Counted from the stretch's first letter, positions 27,672 through 36,534 are shown. The stretch is 64,000 bases of DNA from Sinomonas atrocyanea (GCF_030812675.1 NZ_JAUSTE010000007.1:62001-126000); one strand, 5' to 3'. Notes: generated from the letters alone by a model not told the origin. Translations and numbers: made by a program.

Positions 27672-28397
27672 TCACTCTACAGCTTTCCGGCCCCTGTGTC
27701 CCGCCAGCCCCAGGAGGGCGATGCCGACGGCCGCGATCCAGACCCACAGGAGCGGCCCGTAGACCGTGTAGAGGGCGGTGACGGCGAACCTGAGCACCTC
27801 GCTCGCCAGGCCGAGGGCCCCGGTGGCGATCCCGAGCCAGCCCATCCAGTGCGGGAGCGGGCCGCGGACCATGGGCACGCTGATGAGCAGGACGCCCAGC
27901 GGCGTGAGCGCTCCCGCGAGGGTGACGGTGTTGTTCTCTGCCACGAGCGCCTCCGCGGCCGCGACGAAAGCCGGCCGCGCGGCGTCGTCCGCGGCGGACC
28001 ACGCATCGCTGAGCGTGACGAGCGAGAGGGTGCCCACGCTCGAGGTGGGCACCGCGAGCAGCGCCGTCCACGAGGCCGCCCCGACCACGAACCCCAGCAG
28101 CGCGAGGGCCGCGTTCGTGGGCAGCAGGGCGACCAGGAGCGCCGTGAACACCACGAGGCCGAACAGGGACGGGACGAGCCACAGGAGCTGCTGGGCGATA
28201 TAGGAGGCCTTGTGCCCCGCGATGAACTGCAGCGTCGCCTCGCCGCCCGAGGCCGGGGGCGCGTCCACGGCGTAGAGCGCCAGCGCGGCCACATCGAAGA
28301 GGACGAACAGGAGCGCCGCCGCCCCCGCAACCCGGTACAGGGGAGTCCAGGTCCGGGAGGCCCAGGCACGGGTGCCGGGCCCGGTGGTCGCCGTCAT
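27672..28397 (-). CDS. DUF4386-like multi-pass membrane protein
   Basis: This 241-aa integral membrane protein has about six hydrophobic segments ([61 protein letters not shown], and three more). The loops and the P-L-Y-R-V-A-G start resemble the DUF4386 family. Its function is unknown. It is divergent from another small membrane protein (28552) with a 154-nt gap that shows no clear operator. Confidence 0.7.
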   Translation of the reverse strand: MTATTGPGTRAWASRTWTPLYRVAGAAALLFVLFDVAALALYAVDAPPASGGEATLQFIAGHKASYIAQQLLWLVPSLFGLVVFTALLVALLPTNAALALLGFVVGAASWTALLAVPTSSVGTLSLVTLSDAWSAADDAARPAFVAAAEALVAENNTVTLAGALTPLGVLLISVPMVRGPLPHWMGWLGIATGALGLASEVLRFAVTALYTVYGPLLWVWIAAVGIALLGLAGHRGRKAVE

Positions 28398-28551
28398 GCT
28401 CTTCAGGCTAGGGCCGGCGGCCGCGGCCTGCTGGGGGCGAAGGGCCCGGCTCGGGGCGCGGCCGCGGCGGCGGGACTTGGTGCTCTGAACCGGGCGCCGG
28501 CGCCAGCCTAGCCTTGAGACCAGGTCCGTGCAGCGTCCGGGAGTGATCGCC

Positions 28552-29058
28552 ATGAATCCGCTGGTCCAGATGGTGGTGTTCTTCGTCTTCGCCGTCCCCG
28601 CATTCCTCGGCAGCGTCCTCGCGGCCCGGTTCCCCTGGGCCAGGCGGGTGGGCCGCGTGGGGACGGGCCTGACCATGCTGCTCGGCGGGGCAGCCGTGAA
28701 CGCCTCGTTCCTGATCGGGGGCGCCACCTACGCCGACTTCGCCGACGACGCGAAGTTCGCCTGGGTGACGGATGCCTGGCGGGCGGTGGTGCCCGGGGAC
28801 TACGCCCTCTGGATCGGGCTGCTCATCGCGTTCGAGGCCGTGGCCGGGATCCTGATCCTTTCCGGCGGCCGCCCTGCCCGGGCCGGCCTCGTGGCCGCGA
28901 TCGCGTTCCACGTGGGGCTCGGGGTGTTCTTCTCGTGGTTCCTGACGTACTACGCGGCGGTCATGCTCGTGGGCATGGGGCTCCTGCTGCGCGCCGAGTG
29001 GCGCCCGCGGGCCGCTGCGCCGCTCCGGGCGCCACCGCGGCAGCACCGCCTCGCGTAG
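28552..29058 (+). CDS. Small multi-pass membrane protein
   Basis: This 168-aa protein has four hydrophobic segments (VQMVVFFVFAVPAFLGSVLA, TGLTMLLGGAAVNASFL, LWIGLLIAFEAVAGILIL, LGVFFSWFLTYYAAVMLVGMG), a topology like DUF2165/DoxX-type small membrane proteins. The ATG at 28552 with GGGAG is preferred over an upstream GTG at 28528. The C-terminal tail is basic. Its function is unknown. Confidence 0.65.
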   Translation: MNPLVQMVVFFVFAVPAFLGSVLAARFPWARRVGRVGTGLTMLLGGAAVNASFLIGGATYADFADDAKFAWVTDAWRAVVPGDYALWIGLLIAFEAVAGILILSGGRPARAGLVAAIAFHVGLGVFFSWFLTYYAAVMLVGMGLLLRAEWRPRAAAPLRAPPRQHRLA

Positions 29059-29067
29059 GCGTGGACC

Positions 29068-29466
29068 TCAGTCCTCGTCCTCCCCGTCGTCGTCCTCGTC
29101 GTCCGCTTCGGCGAGGTTGAGGGAGGCTGCCTGCAGGATCGCCGCGACGTCCGCGTCCGGCGCGTCCTGCCGGTAGGCCTCGGCCACGGACTTGAAGCCG
29201 ATCGCCATCCCCAGGACGAGGCGCGTGTAGTCGGGGGCGAGGGCCTCGATGATCTGGCGGATCACCTGGGGAAGGACCTCACGGAGCGCCGCCGCCTGTT
29301 CGGGCGAGCCGCCGCTGAAGGTCACGGAGACCGCGTCGTCCACACGGGCCAGGGTCTTGAGGGACTCCTTGAACATCTCCGTCGCCGCGGGGTCTTCCGG
29401 CTCCCAGGACAGGGCCGCCGTGAGGACACCGATGCCACGCTGGATCATCTCCGTCTCATCGCTCAT
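29068..29466 (-). CDS. Acidic-tailed hypothetical protein
   Basis: This 132-aa soluble helical protein starts at ATG 29466. The C-terminal tail is a run of Asp and Glu (last 13 residues). I recognise no domain. It converges on the membrane protein gene with a 9-nt gap. Confidence 0.6.
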   Translation of the reverse strand: MSDETEMIQRGIGVLTAALSWEPEDPAATEMFKESLKTLARVDDAVSVTFSGGSPEQAAALREVLPQVIRQIIEALAPDYTRLVLGMAIGFKSVAEAYRQDAPDADVAAILQAASLNLAEADDEDDDGEDED

Positions 29467-29535
29467 GCCCCCATCCTGCCCCGCGGTGCCCCGCTGCAAT
29501 CCGCGCGGCGCGGGATTCGGTGGCTGGCCGCCGGA

Positions 29536-29570
29536 AAGTAACCCACCCAGAGGTGCTGGATGGGTTACTT
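29536..29570. terminator. Strong 14-bp hairpin in a 197-nt intergenic region
   Basis: AAGTAACCCA pairs perfectly with TGGGTTACTT, and an inner CCAG/CTGG pair continues the stem past one mismatch, giving a 5-nt loop. It lies 94 nt beyond the osmC stop on the minus strand, with T's at both outer ends, so it could terminate in either direction. It is notably less GC-rich than the other hairpins in the window. The rest of 29467-29663 shows nothing else. Confidence 0.65.
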
Positions 29571-29663
29571 CTTGGAGGCGGGGCCGTCACCTTCCGCCGG
29601 TCGCGGCGTGCACCGGACGACGGCGGCCCTCGCCTGCCCGGTCAGCGGCTTCGGTCCGGATCC

Positions 29664-30041
29664 TCAGCCGACGGCGACCGTGAGCTCCGGGGAGTGCGTG
29701 AGTGTCGCGTGGACCGGGCAGTGCTGGCCCGCGCGCAGGAGGGCCTCCCGGTGCTTCTCGCTGAGGCCGTCGGGGAGGACGAGCTCCGCGCGGATCTCGC
29801 CCACGCGACGCGGCCGGTTCGCCATGGCGCCGGAGACCCTCACGCTGACCTCGCCCGGGAGGCCGATCCCGTTGCGCTCGGCGTAGTCCACCACCGTCCA
29901 CAGGATGCACGAGCTCAGCGAGGCCAGCAGCAGCTCGCTCGGCCGCAGGCTGGCGTCCGAGACGACCGTGGCACTGCCCGTGGACACCGTGAACTGGTCG
30001 GTCCCGGTGCGGGTTGCGGTGGCGGTGTAGGAATCGGCCAT
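29664..30041 (-). CDS. OsmC/Ohr-family peroxide-detoxifying protein
   Basis: This 125-aa OsmC-family protein has the two redox cysteines at C45 (LASLSSCILW) and C108 (GQHCPVHATL), the arrangement of thiol-dependent peroxidases acting on organic hydroperoxides. The length is slightly short for Ohr but normal for OsmC-like proteins. The ATG at 30041 follows a GGGGAGG-type ribosome binding site. It lies 48 nt after the APC permease gene and may be co-transcribed with it. Confidence 0.88.
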   Translation of the reverse strand: MADSYTATATRTGTDQFTVSTGSATVVSDASLRPSELLLASLSSCILWTVVDYAERNGIGLPGEVSVRVSGAMANRPRRVGEIRAELVLPDGLSEKHREALLRAGQHCPVHATLTHSPELTVAVG

Positions 30042-30089
30042 GGGGAGGTTCCTTTTCGGTGGGCGGGGTGAGGGGGAGGCGGGGGAGGC

Positions 30090-31448
30090 TCAGCGGGTGA
30101 GGCCGCGCCGTCGTCCGCGCGCGTACTGCACCGAGGCGGCGGCCGCGCCGACCACGAGCCAGCCCGCGCCGACCAGGAGCGCATTCTGGTTCGCGAACAC
30201 GACGATCACGGCCAGCACGACGATCGCGAGCGCGGGCACGGCCACGTGCACCAGCCGGCGGGTGCTGCGGCGGCGCACGGCGAAGTAGCCGATGACGGAG
30301 GCGTGCAGGAGCAGGAACGCGCTCAGCGCGCCGATCGAGACGGTCGAGGCGAGCAGGTCGAGCCCGTCCGGCTCATAGGCCGCCCACACGGCGAGGACGA
30401 GGGTGACGGCGGTGACGAGCGCCGTGGCGAGCATGGGCGAGCCGGACCGGTTGCCCACGCGCGAGAAGGCGCGGGGGAAGCGGCCGTCGCGGGCCATGGT
30501 CATGACCACCCGCGACCCGGCGGCCAGCCCCATCATGCCGGCGAAGCTCGCGCCGATCGCCTTCGCGACCGCCAGGAGCGTCGCGAGCCACGGCGCCACC
30601 TGGGAGCGGACCACGTCGTAGAACAGCGTGCCCTCCGAGGACGGGTCGGCGGCGAGGTCGGCCGGGGTGGCGGTGGTGAGGAGCTGGATCACGTAGCTCT
30701 GGAGGAAGAACAGGACGCCGGCCACCACGAGGCACGCGAGCATCGCCTTGCCCACGACCTTCGCCGCGCCGGCGGTCTCCTCGGCGAAGGTCGCGATCGC
30801 GTCGAAGCCCAGGTACGCCATGGCCGCGACCGAGACGGTGCCGACGATGGCCGTGGCGGAGAAGCCCCCCACCCCGGCGAACGGGGCCGCGAGGCTCTGC
30901 CGCGCCCCCGACGTGGCGAGGACGGCGAGCGCGCCGACGAGCACGACGGCGAGCACCGCCACCTCGGCGAGGACGACGGCGGCCGCCGCCCGCGCGATCG
31001 TCCTGCCGCCGGCGAGGTTGACCGCCGTGGTGACGAGCACGGCGAGCGCCGTGAACGCCCACGCCGGCACGGCGGGCAGGAACGAATGGAGGGCGTAGCC
31101 GGTGAAGAGGAACGCGACGCTCGGGATGAGGAGGTAGTCCAGGAGCACCATCCAGCCGGCGATGAAGCCCGCCGGCGCACTCAGCCCCGCTGAGGCGTAC
31201 GAGTAGACCGATCCGGCCCGCGGTACCGCGGCGGACATCTGGGCGTAGGAGACGGCGGTGAGCGCCATGACGAGGGTCGCGACGAGGTAGACGGACAGGC
31301 TCGCGCCCTGGCTCTTGGCGTAGATGGTGCCGAAGATCCCCACCGGTGCGGCGGGGCCGATGAACACGAGTCCGTTGCCGATGAGCTGGCGGAGGCTGAG
31401 CGATCTCGGGAGGGAGGTCTGCGGCGGGGTCTGCTGCTGGGCGGTCAT
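30090..31448 (-). CDS. APC-family amino acid permease
   Basis: This 452-aa membrane transporter has twelve hydrophobic segments. The first helix carries the APC motif NGLVFIGPAAPVGIFG, and helix 6 has the conserved FDAIATFAEET block. The ATG at 31448 (MTAQQQ) with GAGAGGG is chosen. The substrate is probably an amino acid or amine. It is encoded 78 nt downstream of the AcoR-type regulator on the same strand. Confidence 0.88.
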   Translation of the reverse strand: MTAQQQTPPQTSLPRSLSLRQLIGNGLVFIGPAAPVGIFGTIYAKSQGASLSVYLVATLVMALTAVSYAQMSAAVPRAGSVYSYASAGLSAPAGFIAGWMVLLDYLLIPSVAFLFTGYALHSFLPAVPAWAFTALAVLVTTAVNLAGGRTIARAAAAVVLAEVAVLAVVLVGALAVLATSGARQSLAAPFAGVGGFSATAIVGTVSVAAMAYLGFDAIATFAEETAGAAKVVGKAMLACLVVAGVLFFLQSYVIQLLTTATPADLAADPSSEGTLFYDVVRSQVAPWLATLLAVAKAIGASFAGMMGLAAGSRVVMTMARDGRFPRAFSRVGNRSGSPMLATALVTAVTLVLAVWAAYEPDGLDLLASTVSIGALSAFLLLHASVIGYFAVRRRSTRRLVHVAVPALAIVVLAVIVVFANQNALLVGAGWLVVGAAAASVQYARGRRRGLTR

Positions 31449-31526
31449 GGCTTTCCCTCTCAGTGGTCCTGAGCGCGGCGCGGTCCGGCGGGCGCACCTC
31501 CTCGGCAACGGGATGGGCGCCGGGGG

Positions 31527-33041
31527 CTATTCCCCGGCGGGTCCGGAACCGGGGCGCGGGGCCGTTGGCATGCTGATCCCCAGCCGGGCCATGCGCCGGT
31601 AGATGGTGGCCCGGCTGATGCCGATCTCCGTGGCGGCCCCGGCCACGGTGGCTCCCGGGCGCGAGAGGCTGCGGATGATTTCGTCCCGCTCGAGCGCCTC
31701 GAGGCGGGTCAGATGGGCCGGCGGCCGGCTGAGGACCTCCGGCGGGAGGTGCTGGAGGTCGATGGTCTCGGCGCGGGAGGCCGCGGACCGGACCGCACGG
31801 ACCAGCTCGTCCGCGTTGCCGGGCCACTCGTACGCCGTCAGGGCGCGCTCGGCCGCCCGGGTGAAGGAGACCTCGCGCAGCCGGGCCTCGCGGGCGGCAT
31901 GGCGGGCGATCGGCAGGACGTCGCCGGGGCGCTCCCGCAGCGGGGACAGCTGGACGAGGGCGCCCACGAGCGCGGCGATCGGCGCGGGGAGGTCCGCGAG
32001 CTGCTCGGCGGTGACGGCCCACAGGGGGCCGCCACCCGGGGCGGGGGAGCCCGCGTGGACGATCCGCTCCTGTACCTCGTGTGCGGCCCACGCCGGGAGC
32101 ATGCCGGCATTCTCGAGGACGACTGCGGTGCCCGCCTTGGCGAGCTCGGGCCCCCAGAGGGCGAGCCACGCCTCGACCTCTGCGGGAGCGGGCACATCGA
32201 CGGTGAGGATGCGCGTGCCCGGGTGGGCCTGCCGCAGGGCCTGGGCGAGCAGGGTGGCCCGCCCGGAGCCGCGTTCGCCGAGGGCGGCCACGGCGTGGCC
32301 GGCGGCGAGCGCGCCGGCGGCGGTGGCGGCCACGTCCGCCCAGGCGGGGGACATGGCCCGCAGCGTCTCGGGGGCCGGTTCGAGGCGGCTCCCCTGGATG
32401 CGGAAGACGCCGCCCCTGGGCTGGCTGCGCGGGGTGCGGCCCCGGGAGCGGGCGAGCATGAGGGCGGCGGTGCTGCTGGCGGCGGACTGGGCCAGGGCCA
32501 GCAGCAGCCCGTGGGACTGCTGGGACCAGGTGGTGATGTTCACGCTGCCCTCGAGCCGGCCCGTCACGGGGTCGAGGACCGGCACCGCGGCGCACGTGTA
32601 GGTGGCGAGGCTCGCGTTGTAGTGCTCGGCCGCGCGCACGAGGCTGGGGGTGCGGTCGGCGAGCGCCAGCCCCAGGCCCGTGGTGCCGGCCTCCCGCTCG
32701 GAGAACGCGAACCCCGGGGCGAGGTGCACGGCGTCGAGCGCGCGCAGGAGTGAGGCGTCGGAGCTGAAGCGGTTGAGGACGAGGCCGTCGGCGTCGGTGA
32801 GCATGAGGCTCACCGGCTCGCCGGCCAGGGTGGCGTGCAGGTCTGTGAGCACTTCGTGGCCGCACTCGAAGAACAGCGAGTCGGAGACCACCTGGCCGGT
32901 CCACACCGGGTCGATGGACTCCGGGGAGACGCCGTAGTGCTCGCTGCGCTGCCACGAGGCCAGCAGCCGGCGGGACGCGGGCACCTCCGCCCCGTGCGGG
33001 GCCAGGGACGTAGCCGGCGGCCGCGGGTCCTGCTCCGGCAT
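31527..33041 (-). CDS. AcoR/MimR-type activator with degenerate AAA+ domain
   Basis: This 504-aa transcription factor has an N-terminal GAF-like sensor (about residues 20-190; SWQRSEHYGVSPESIDPVW, GTTGLGLAL). A central AAA+-like domain (about 215-430) and a C-terminal Fis-type helix-turn-helix (VAGAATEIGISRATIYRRMARLGI) follow. The P-loop reads GERGSGRATLL with Arg for the usual Lys, and the sigma-54 contact motif GAFTGA is absent, so it should act on ordinary sigma-70-type promoters. The ATG at 33041 with AAGGAGG is preferred over GTG 33080. It is divergent from the amidohydrolase operon and probably controls it through the palindrome at 33123-33137. Confidence 0.82.
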   Translation of the reverse strand: MPEQDPRPPATSLAPHGAEVPASRRLLASWQRSEHYGVSPESIDPVWTGQVVSDSLFFECGHEVLTDLHATLAGEPVSLMLTDADGLVLNRFSSDASLLRALDAVHLAPGFAFSEREAGTTGLGLALADRTPSLVRAAEHYNASLATYTCAAVPVLDPVTGRLEGSVNITTWSQQSHGLLLALAQSAASSTAALMLARSRGRTPRSQPRGGVFRIQGSRLEPAPETLRAMSPAWADVAATAAGALAAGHAVAALGERGSGRATLLAQALRQAHPGTRILTVDVPAPAEVEAWLALWGPELAKAGTAVVLENAGMLPAWAAHEVQERIVHAGSPAPGGGPLWAVTAEQLADLPAPIAALVGALVQLSPLRERPGDVLPIARHAAREARLREVSFTRAAERALTAYEWPGNADELVRAVRSAASRAETIDLQHLPPEVLSRPPAHLTRLEALERDEIIRSLSRPGATVAGAATEIGISRATIYRRMARLGISMPTAPRPGSGPAGE

Positions 33042-33122
33042 CGGCGACGCCTCCTTGCCCTGGACGCCAGGTTCTCGCACTCCCTCGAGGATAGCCCGCC
33101 GCGGGGCCGCCGTGTGATGTGA

Positions 33123-33137
33123 GTCTCAAAGTGAGAC
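33123..33137. promoter_or_regulatory. GTCTCA-N3-TGAGAC palindrome, candidate activator site
   Basis: A perfect 6-3-6 inverted repeat 80 bp upstream of both divergent starts. Fis-type HTH regulators such as AcoR/MimR bind symmetric sites of this kind. The 179-nt region 33042-33220 holds nothing else distinctive. Confidence 0.55.
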
Positions 33138-33220
33138 GCCGTCGCGGGCCCGGCGGCCCGGCGTCGTCCCTACCGTGGTGCTACCGCGACTACGGCAGTC
33201 GCGGAACGAGGAGGCCAGGC

Positions 33221-34291
33221 ATGTACACCAAGGATGGCGAGAACTACTTCATCGTCGATGCGCACATCGCCCTCTGGGACGCGCGGCCCGAGAACCAGCG
33301 CAACATCCACGGCAAGCAGTTCATCGACTGCTTCTACGACTACCACCGCAACCTCTCACCCGAGGAGGAGCTCTGGGGGTACGACGAGTACCTCTACCAG
33401 GGCGGCGAGCGGCTCATGAAGGACCTGTTCGAGGACGGCTACGTGGACCACGCGATCTTCCAGCCGGCCTACCTCGGGGAGTTCTACAAGCGGGGCTTCG
33501 GGCAGACCAAGGAGGCGTTCGGGCTGGCCTCGGCCCACCCGGACAAGCTCACCTACAACCACTGCTTCGACCCCCGCAACGGCGAGAACGGCCTGGACCA
33601 GCTCCGCGCCGACCACGAGCGGATGGGCTTCACCGGGGTCAAGCTCTACACCGCCGAGTGGCACGGCGACTCCCGCGGGTACAAGCTCTCCGACCCGGAG
33701 ACGTACCTGTACTTCGAGGAGTGCCGGAAGCTGGGCATCAAGAACATCCACGTCCACAAGGGCCCCACCATCCGGCCGCTGGACCGGGACGCCTTCGACG
33801 TCGCCGACGTGGACCACGCGGCCTCCGACTTCACCGACCTGAACTTCATCGTGGAGCACGTGGGCCTGCCGCGGCTGGAGGACTTCTGCTGGATCGCCAC
33901 GCAGGAGCCCAACGTGTACGGCGGCCTGGCGGTGGCGATGCCGTTCATCCACACCCGTCCCCGCTACTTCGCGCAGATCATCGGCGAGCTCATCTACTGG
34001 CTCGGCGAGGACCGTATCTTCTTCTCGAGCGACTACGCCCTGTGGACCCCGCGCTGGCTCGTGGAGCGGTTCGTGGACTTCCAGATCCCCGAGGACATGA
34101 GCGAGTACGCCCCGCTCACGGTCGCGCAGAAGAAGAAGATCCTGGGCCTGAACGCCGCGGCGATGTACGGCATCCCGGTGCCGGAGGAGCTGCGGCTGCC
34201 CGAGGCGGACGAGACCGCCACGGGTCCCCGCCAGCCCGGCGCCGCGGACCTCGGGGCGGCGGAGGCAGCCCAGACCGGGGCCGCGCGGTGA
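33221..34291 (+). CDS. Amidohydrolase-family protein of propane/acetone monooxygenase-type clusters
   Basis: This 356-aa cytosolic TIM-barrel protein belongs to the amidohydrolase (ACMSD-like) family found beside mim/prm monooxygenase genes. Recognisable blocks are DHAIFQPAYLGEFYKRGFG, GVKLYTAEWHGDSRGYKL, NIHVHKGPTIRPLDRDAFD, FIVEHVGLPRLEDFCW and FFSSDYALWTP. Metal-ligand His and Asp occur in NIHVHKG, VEHVG and SSDYA. The N-terminal motif reads DAHIALWD, so the second His of the usual HxH is Ala. GAGGAGG precedes the ATG. It overlaps the DUF59 gene by 4 nt. Confidence 0.82.
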   Translation: MYTKDGENYFIVDAHIALWDARPENQRNIHGKQFIDCFYDYHRNLSPEEELWGYDEYLYQGGERLMKDLFEDGYVDHAIFQPAYLGEFYKRGFGQTKEAFGLASAHPDKLTYNHCFDPRNGENGLDQLRADHERMGFTGVKLYTAEWHGDSRGYKLSDPETYLYFEECRKLGIKNIHVHKGPTIRPLDRDAFDVADVDHAASDFTDLNFIVEHVGLPRLEDFCWIATQEPNVYGGLAVAMPFIHTRPRYFAQIIGELIYWLGEDRIFFSSDYALWTPRWLVERFVDFQIPEDMSEYAPLTVAQKKKILGLNAAAMYGIPVPEELRLPEADETATGPRQPGAADLGAAEAAQTGAAR

Positions 34292-35142
34292 CCGCGGTCG
34301 AGGCCGAGCGCCCCGCCCCCGGCGCCGCTGCCGATCCCCTGGGCGCAGAGCCCCTGCGCGGAGCCGTCCTCGCCGCCCTCGCCACGGTGTTCGACCCCGA
34401 GCTGGACGAGCCGATCACGGACCTCGGGTTCGTCCGCTCGGTCGCGCTCCGGCGGACGGACGACGGCGTGCCGCACCAGGGCGGCCCCGGCGCCGAGGCG
34501 GTGGTGCACCTGCGCCTGCCCACCTCGTTCTGCTCGCCCAACTTCGCCTACCTCATGGCCTCCGACGCGAAGGACGCGGTCACCGCCGTCCCCGGGATCC
34601 GCAGGGTGGTCGTCGAACTCGACGACCACCACGACTCCGAGCTGATCAACGCCGGCCTCGCCGCCGATGCCGGCTACAGGGGCACGTTCAGGCACGAGGC
34701 CGAGCAGGACCTCGAGGAGCTCCGGCTCACCTTCCGCCGGAAGGCGCACACCGCCGCGATGGAGCGCTGCCTCACCGGGCTGCTCCGCGCCGACGCCTCC
34801 CTGCCCGAGGCCGCCGTGGGGGCCGTGACCCTCGCCGACCTGCCCGAGGGCCGGCACAAGGACGCCCTGCTGCGCCGGCGGGAGGCGCTGGGCCTGCCCG
34901 GCCGGCCCGACGCCGTCGTGCTCGTGGACCACAGCGGCCGGGAGTACGCGCCCGAGGAGGTGCCCCTCGCCCTGCGCCGCGCCCGGTCCACGAGGATCTC
35001 GATCGACGGCAACGCCCACTTCTGCCGGGGCCTGCTGCGCACCCGCTACGAGGGCTCCGGGACCGACCAGGCGCCGAGGGCTGACGGCGCCGAGCCGGCG
35101 GACTACCATCATCTACTTCCCATCCACGTCAAGGAGAGCTGA
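34288..35142 (+). CDS. DUF59 (MIP18/SufT-like) Fe-S or metal-cluster assembly protein
   Basis: The protein is 284 aa from a GTG that overlaps the amidohydrolase stop (GTGA). The N-terminal DUF59 domain (about residues 20-115) has FDPELDEPITDLGFVRSV and PTSFCSPNFAYLMASDA with the family Cys. The C-terminal half is less conserved, with HFCRGLLRTRYEG near the end. Such proteins help mature metal centres; in mim/prm clusters they are thought to serve the di-iron monooxygenase. No such enzyme is encoded here. Confidence 0.82.
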   Translation: MTAVEAERPAPGAAADPLGAEPLRGAVLAALATVFDPELDEPITDLGFVRSVALRRTDDGVPHQGGPGAEAVVHLRLPTSFCSPNFAYLMASDAKDAVTAVPGIRRVVVELDDHHDSELINAGLAADAGYRGTFRHEAEQDLEELRLTFRRKAHTAAMERCLTGLLRADASLPEAAVGAVTLADLPEGRHKDALLRRREALGLPGRPDAVVLVDHSGREYAPEEVPLALRRARSTRISIDGNAHFCRGLLRTRYEGSGTDQAPRADGAEPADYHHLLPIHVKES

Positions 35143-35143
35143 C

Positions 35144-36178
35144 ATGAGCACGATGCGCGCTGTGCAGGTCGTGGGGTACCACGACGACCTGAAGATGGCC
35201 GAGGTCCCCAGGCCCGAGGCGGCCGGGCCGTGGGACGTGGTGGTGCGGATCGGCGGGGCCGGGGTGTGCCGCACCGACCTGCACATCCTCGAGGGGCAGT
35301 GGGAGGAGAAGTCCGGGGTGCACCTGCCCTACACGATCGGGCACGAGAACGCGGGCTGGGTCGAGGAGATCGGCAGCGCCGTGAGCAACGTCAAGGTCGG
35401 CGACAAGGTGATCCTGCACCCGCTCATCACGTGCGGGCTGTGCCGGGCGTGCCGCTCCGGCGACGACGTGCACTGCGAGAACAGCAGGTTCCCGGGCATC
35501 GACACCAACGGCGGCTACGCCGAGTACCTGCTCACCTCCGCCCGCTCGGTGGTGAAGATCGACGACGCGCTCGAGCCGGCCGACGTCGCCGCCCTCGCCG
35601 ACGCCGGCCTGACCGCCTACCACGCCGCCGCGAAGGCCGCGAAGCGCCTCACGCCCCGGGACACCTGCGTGGTGATCGGCGCCGGCGGCCTCGGGCACAT
35701 CGGCATCCAAGTCCTCAAGGCGCTCACCCCGGCCCGGATCGTGGTGGTGGACCGCAACCCGGCCGCGCTCGAGCTCGCGAAGTCGATCGGCGCGGACGAG
35801 GGAGTCCTCGCCGACGGCTCCCAGGTGGAGAAGGTGCTCGGGCTCACCGGCGGCAACGGGGCCGAGGCCCTGATCGACTTCGTCGGCGAGGGCGGCGCGA
35901 CCGCCGAGGGCGTGCAGATGCTGCGCCGGGCCGGCGACTACTACGTGGTGGGCTACGGGGAGAACATCGACATCCCCACGATCGACATCATCTCCACCGA
36001 GATCAACATCATCGGCAACCTCGTGGGCTCCTACAACGACCTGCAGGACCTCATGGCCCTCGCCGCCCGCGGCGCCGTCACCCTGCACACCCAGAAGTAC
36101 GCGCTCGCGGACTTCCAGCAGGCCATCTCCGACCTCGACGCCGGCAAGGTCCGCGGCCGCGCCATCCTCGTCCCGTAA
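35144..36178 (+). CDS. NAD-dependent Zn alcohol dehydrogenase
   Basis: This 344-aa MDR-family dehydrogenase has catalytic Zn ligands in GVCRTDLHI and GHENAG, structural Zn Cys in CGLCRACRSGDDVHC and the NAD motif VIGAGGLGHIGIQ. It matches the alcohol dehydrogenase found after the DUF59 gene in propane/acetone monooxygenase clusters, where it oxidises the alcohol product. An AAGGAG ribosome binding site precedes it and the gap to the DUF59 gene is one base. Confidence 0.9.
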   Translation: MSTMRAVQVVGYHDDLKMAEVPRPEAAGPWDVVVRIGGAGVCRTDLHILEGQWEEKSGVHLPYTIGHENAGWVEEIGSAVSNVKVGDKVILHPLITCGLCRACRSGDDVHCENSRFPGIDTNGGYAEYLLTSARSVVKIDDALEPADVAALADAGLTAYHAAAKAAKRLTPRDTCVVIGAGGLGHIGIQVLKALTPARIVVVDRNPAALELAKSIGADEGVLADGSQVEKVLGLTGGNGAEALIDFVGEGGATAEGVQMLRRAGDYYVVGYGENIDIPTIDIISTEINIIGNLVGSYNDLQDLMALAARGAVTLHTQKYALADFQQAISDLDAGKVRGRAILVP

Positions 36179-36200
36179 CCCGATCTCAGGAAGGATCCCC

Positions 36201-36518
36201 GTGATCTACATCAGCGCCAAATTCCCGGTCAAGCCCGAGCACGCCGACGCGTGGCCGGAGATCTCCCGCGAGTTCACCGAGGCCACCAACGCCGAGGACG
36301 GCTGCCTGTTCTTCGAGTGGTCCCGGTCCCTCGCCGACCCCACCACGTACGTGCTCCTCGAGGCGTTCCGCGACGACGAGGCCGGCGGCGAGCACGTGAA
36401 GTCAGCGCACTTCAAGAAGGCCACGGAGGAGCTGCCCGCGTACCTCGCGCGGACACCGGACATCATCAACGTCAAGGTGGACGGCTGGTCCGAGCTGGGC
36501 GAACTCGCCGTCAAGTAG
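36201..36518 (+). CDS. Antibiotic biosynthesis monooxygenase (ABM)-domain protein
   Basis: This 105-aa single-domain protein has the dimeric ferredoxin-like ABM fold, shown by YISAKFPVKPEHADAW, CLFFEWSRSLADPTTYVLLEAFRD and HVKSAHFKKATEEL. Family members are cofactor-free quinol monooxygenases or of unknown role. The GTG start follows AGGAAGG. It is the last gene of the operon; a hairpin terminator follows 17 nt after the stop. Confidence 0.85.
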   Translation: MIYISAKFPVKPEHADAWPEISREFTEATNAEDGCLFFEWSRSLADPTTYVLLEAFRDDEAGGEHVKSAHFKKATEELPAYLARTPDIINVKVDGWSELGELAVK

Positions 36519-36534
36519 GCGCGGAAGGCGGATC

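Noticed and set aside
28408-29046. Minus-strand frame opposite the small membrane protein
   Set aside because: It has no domain or ribosome binding site, and the plus-strand frame shows four clear membrane segments.
31527-33041. Sigma-54-dependent enhancer-binding protein
   Set aside because: The P-loop Lys and the GAFTGA loop are missing, and no -24/-12 GG-N10-GC promoter was found upstream of the divergent operon.
33042-33080. GTG 33080 as start of the AcoR-type regulator
   Set aside because: ATG 33041 has a well-placed AAGGAGG, while the extra 13 residues are not typical of the family.
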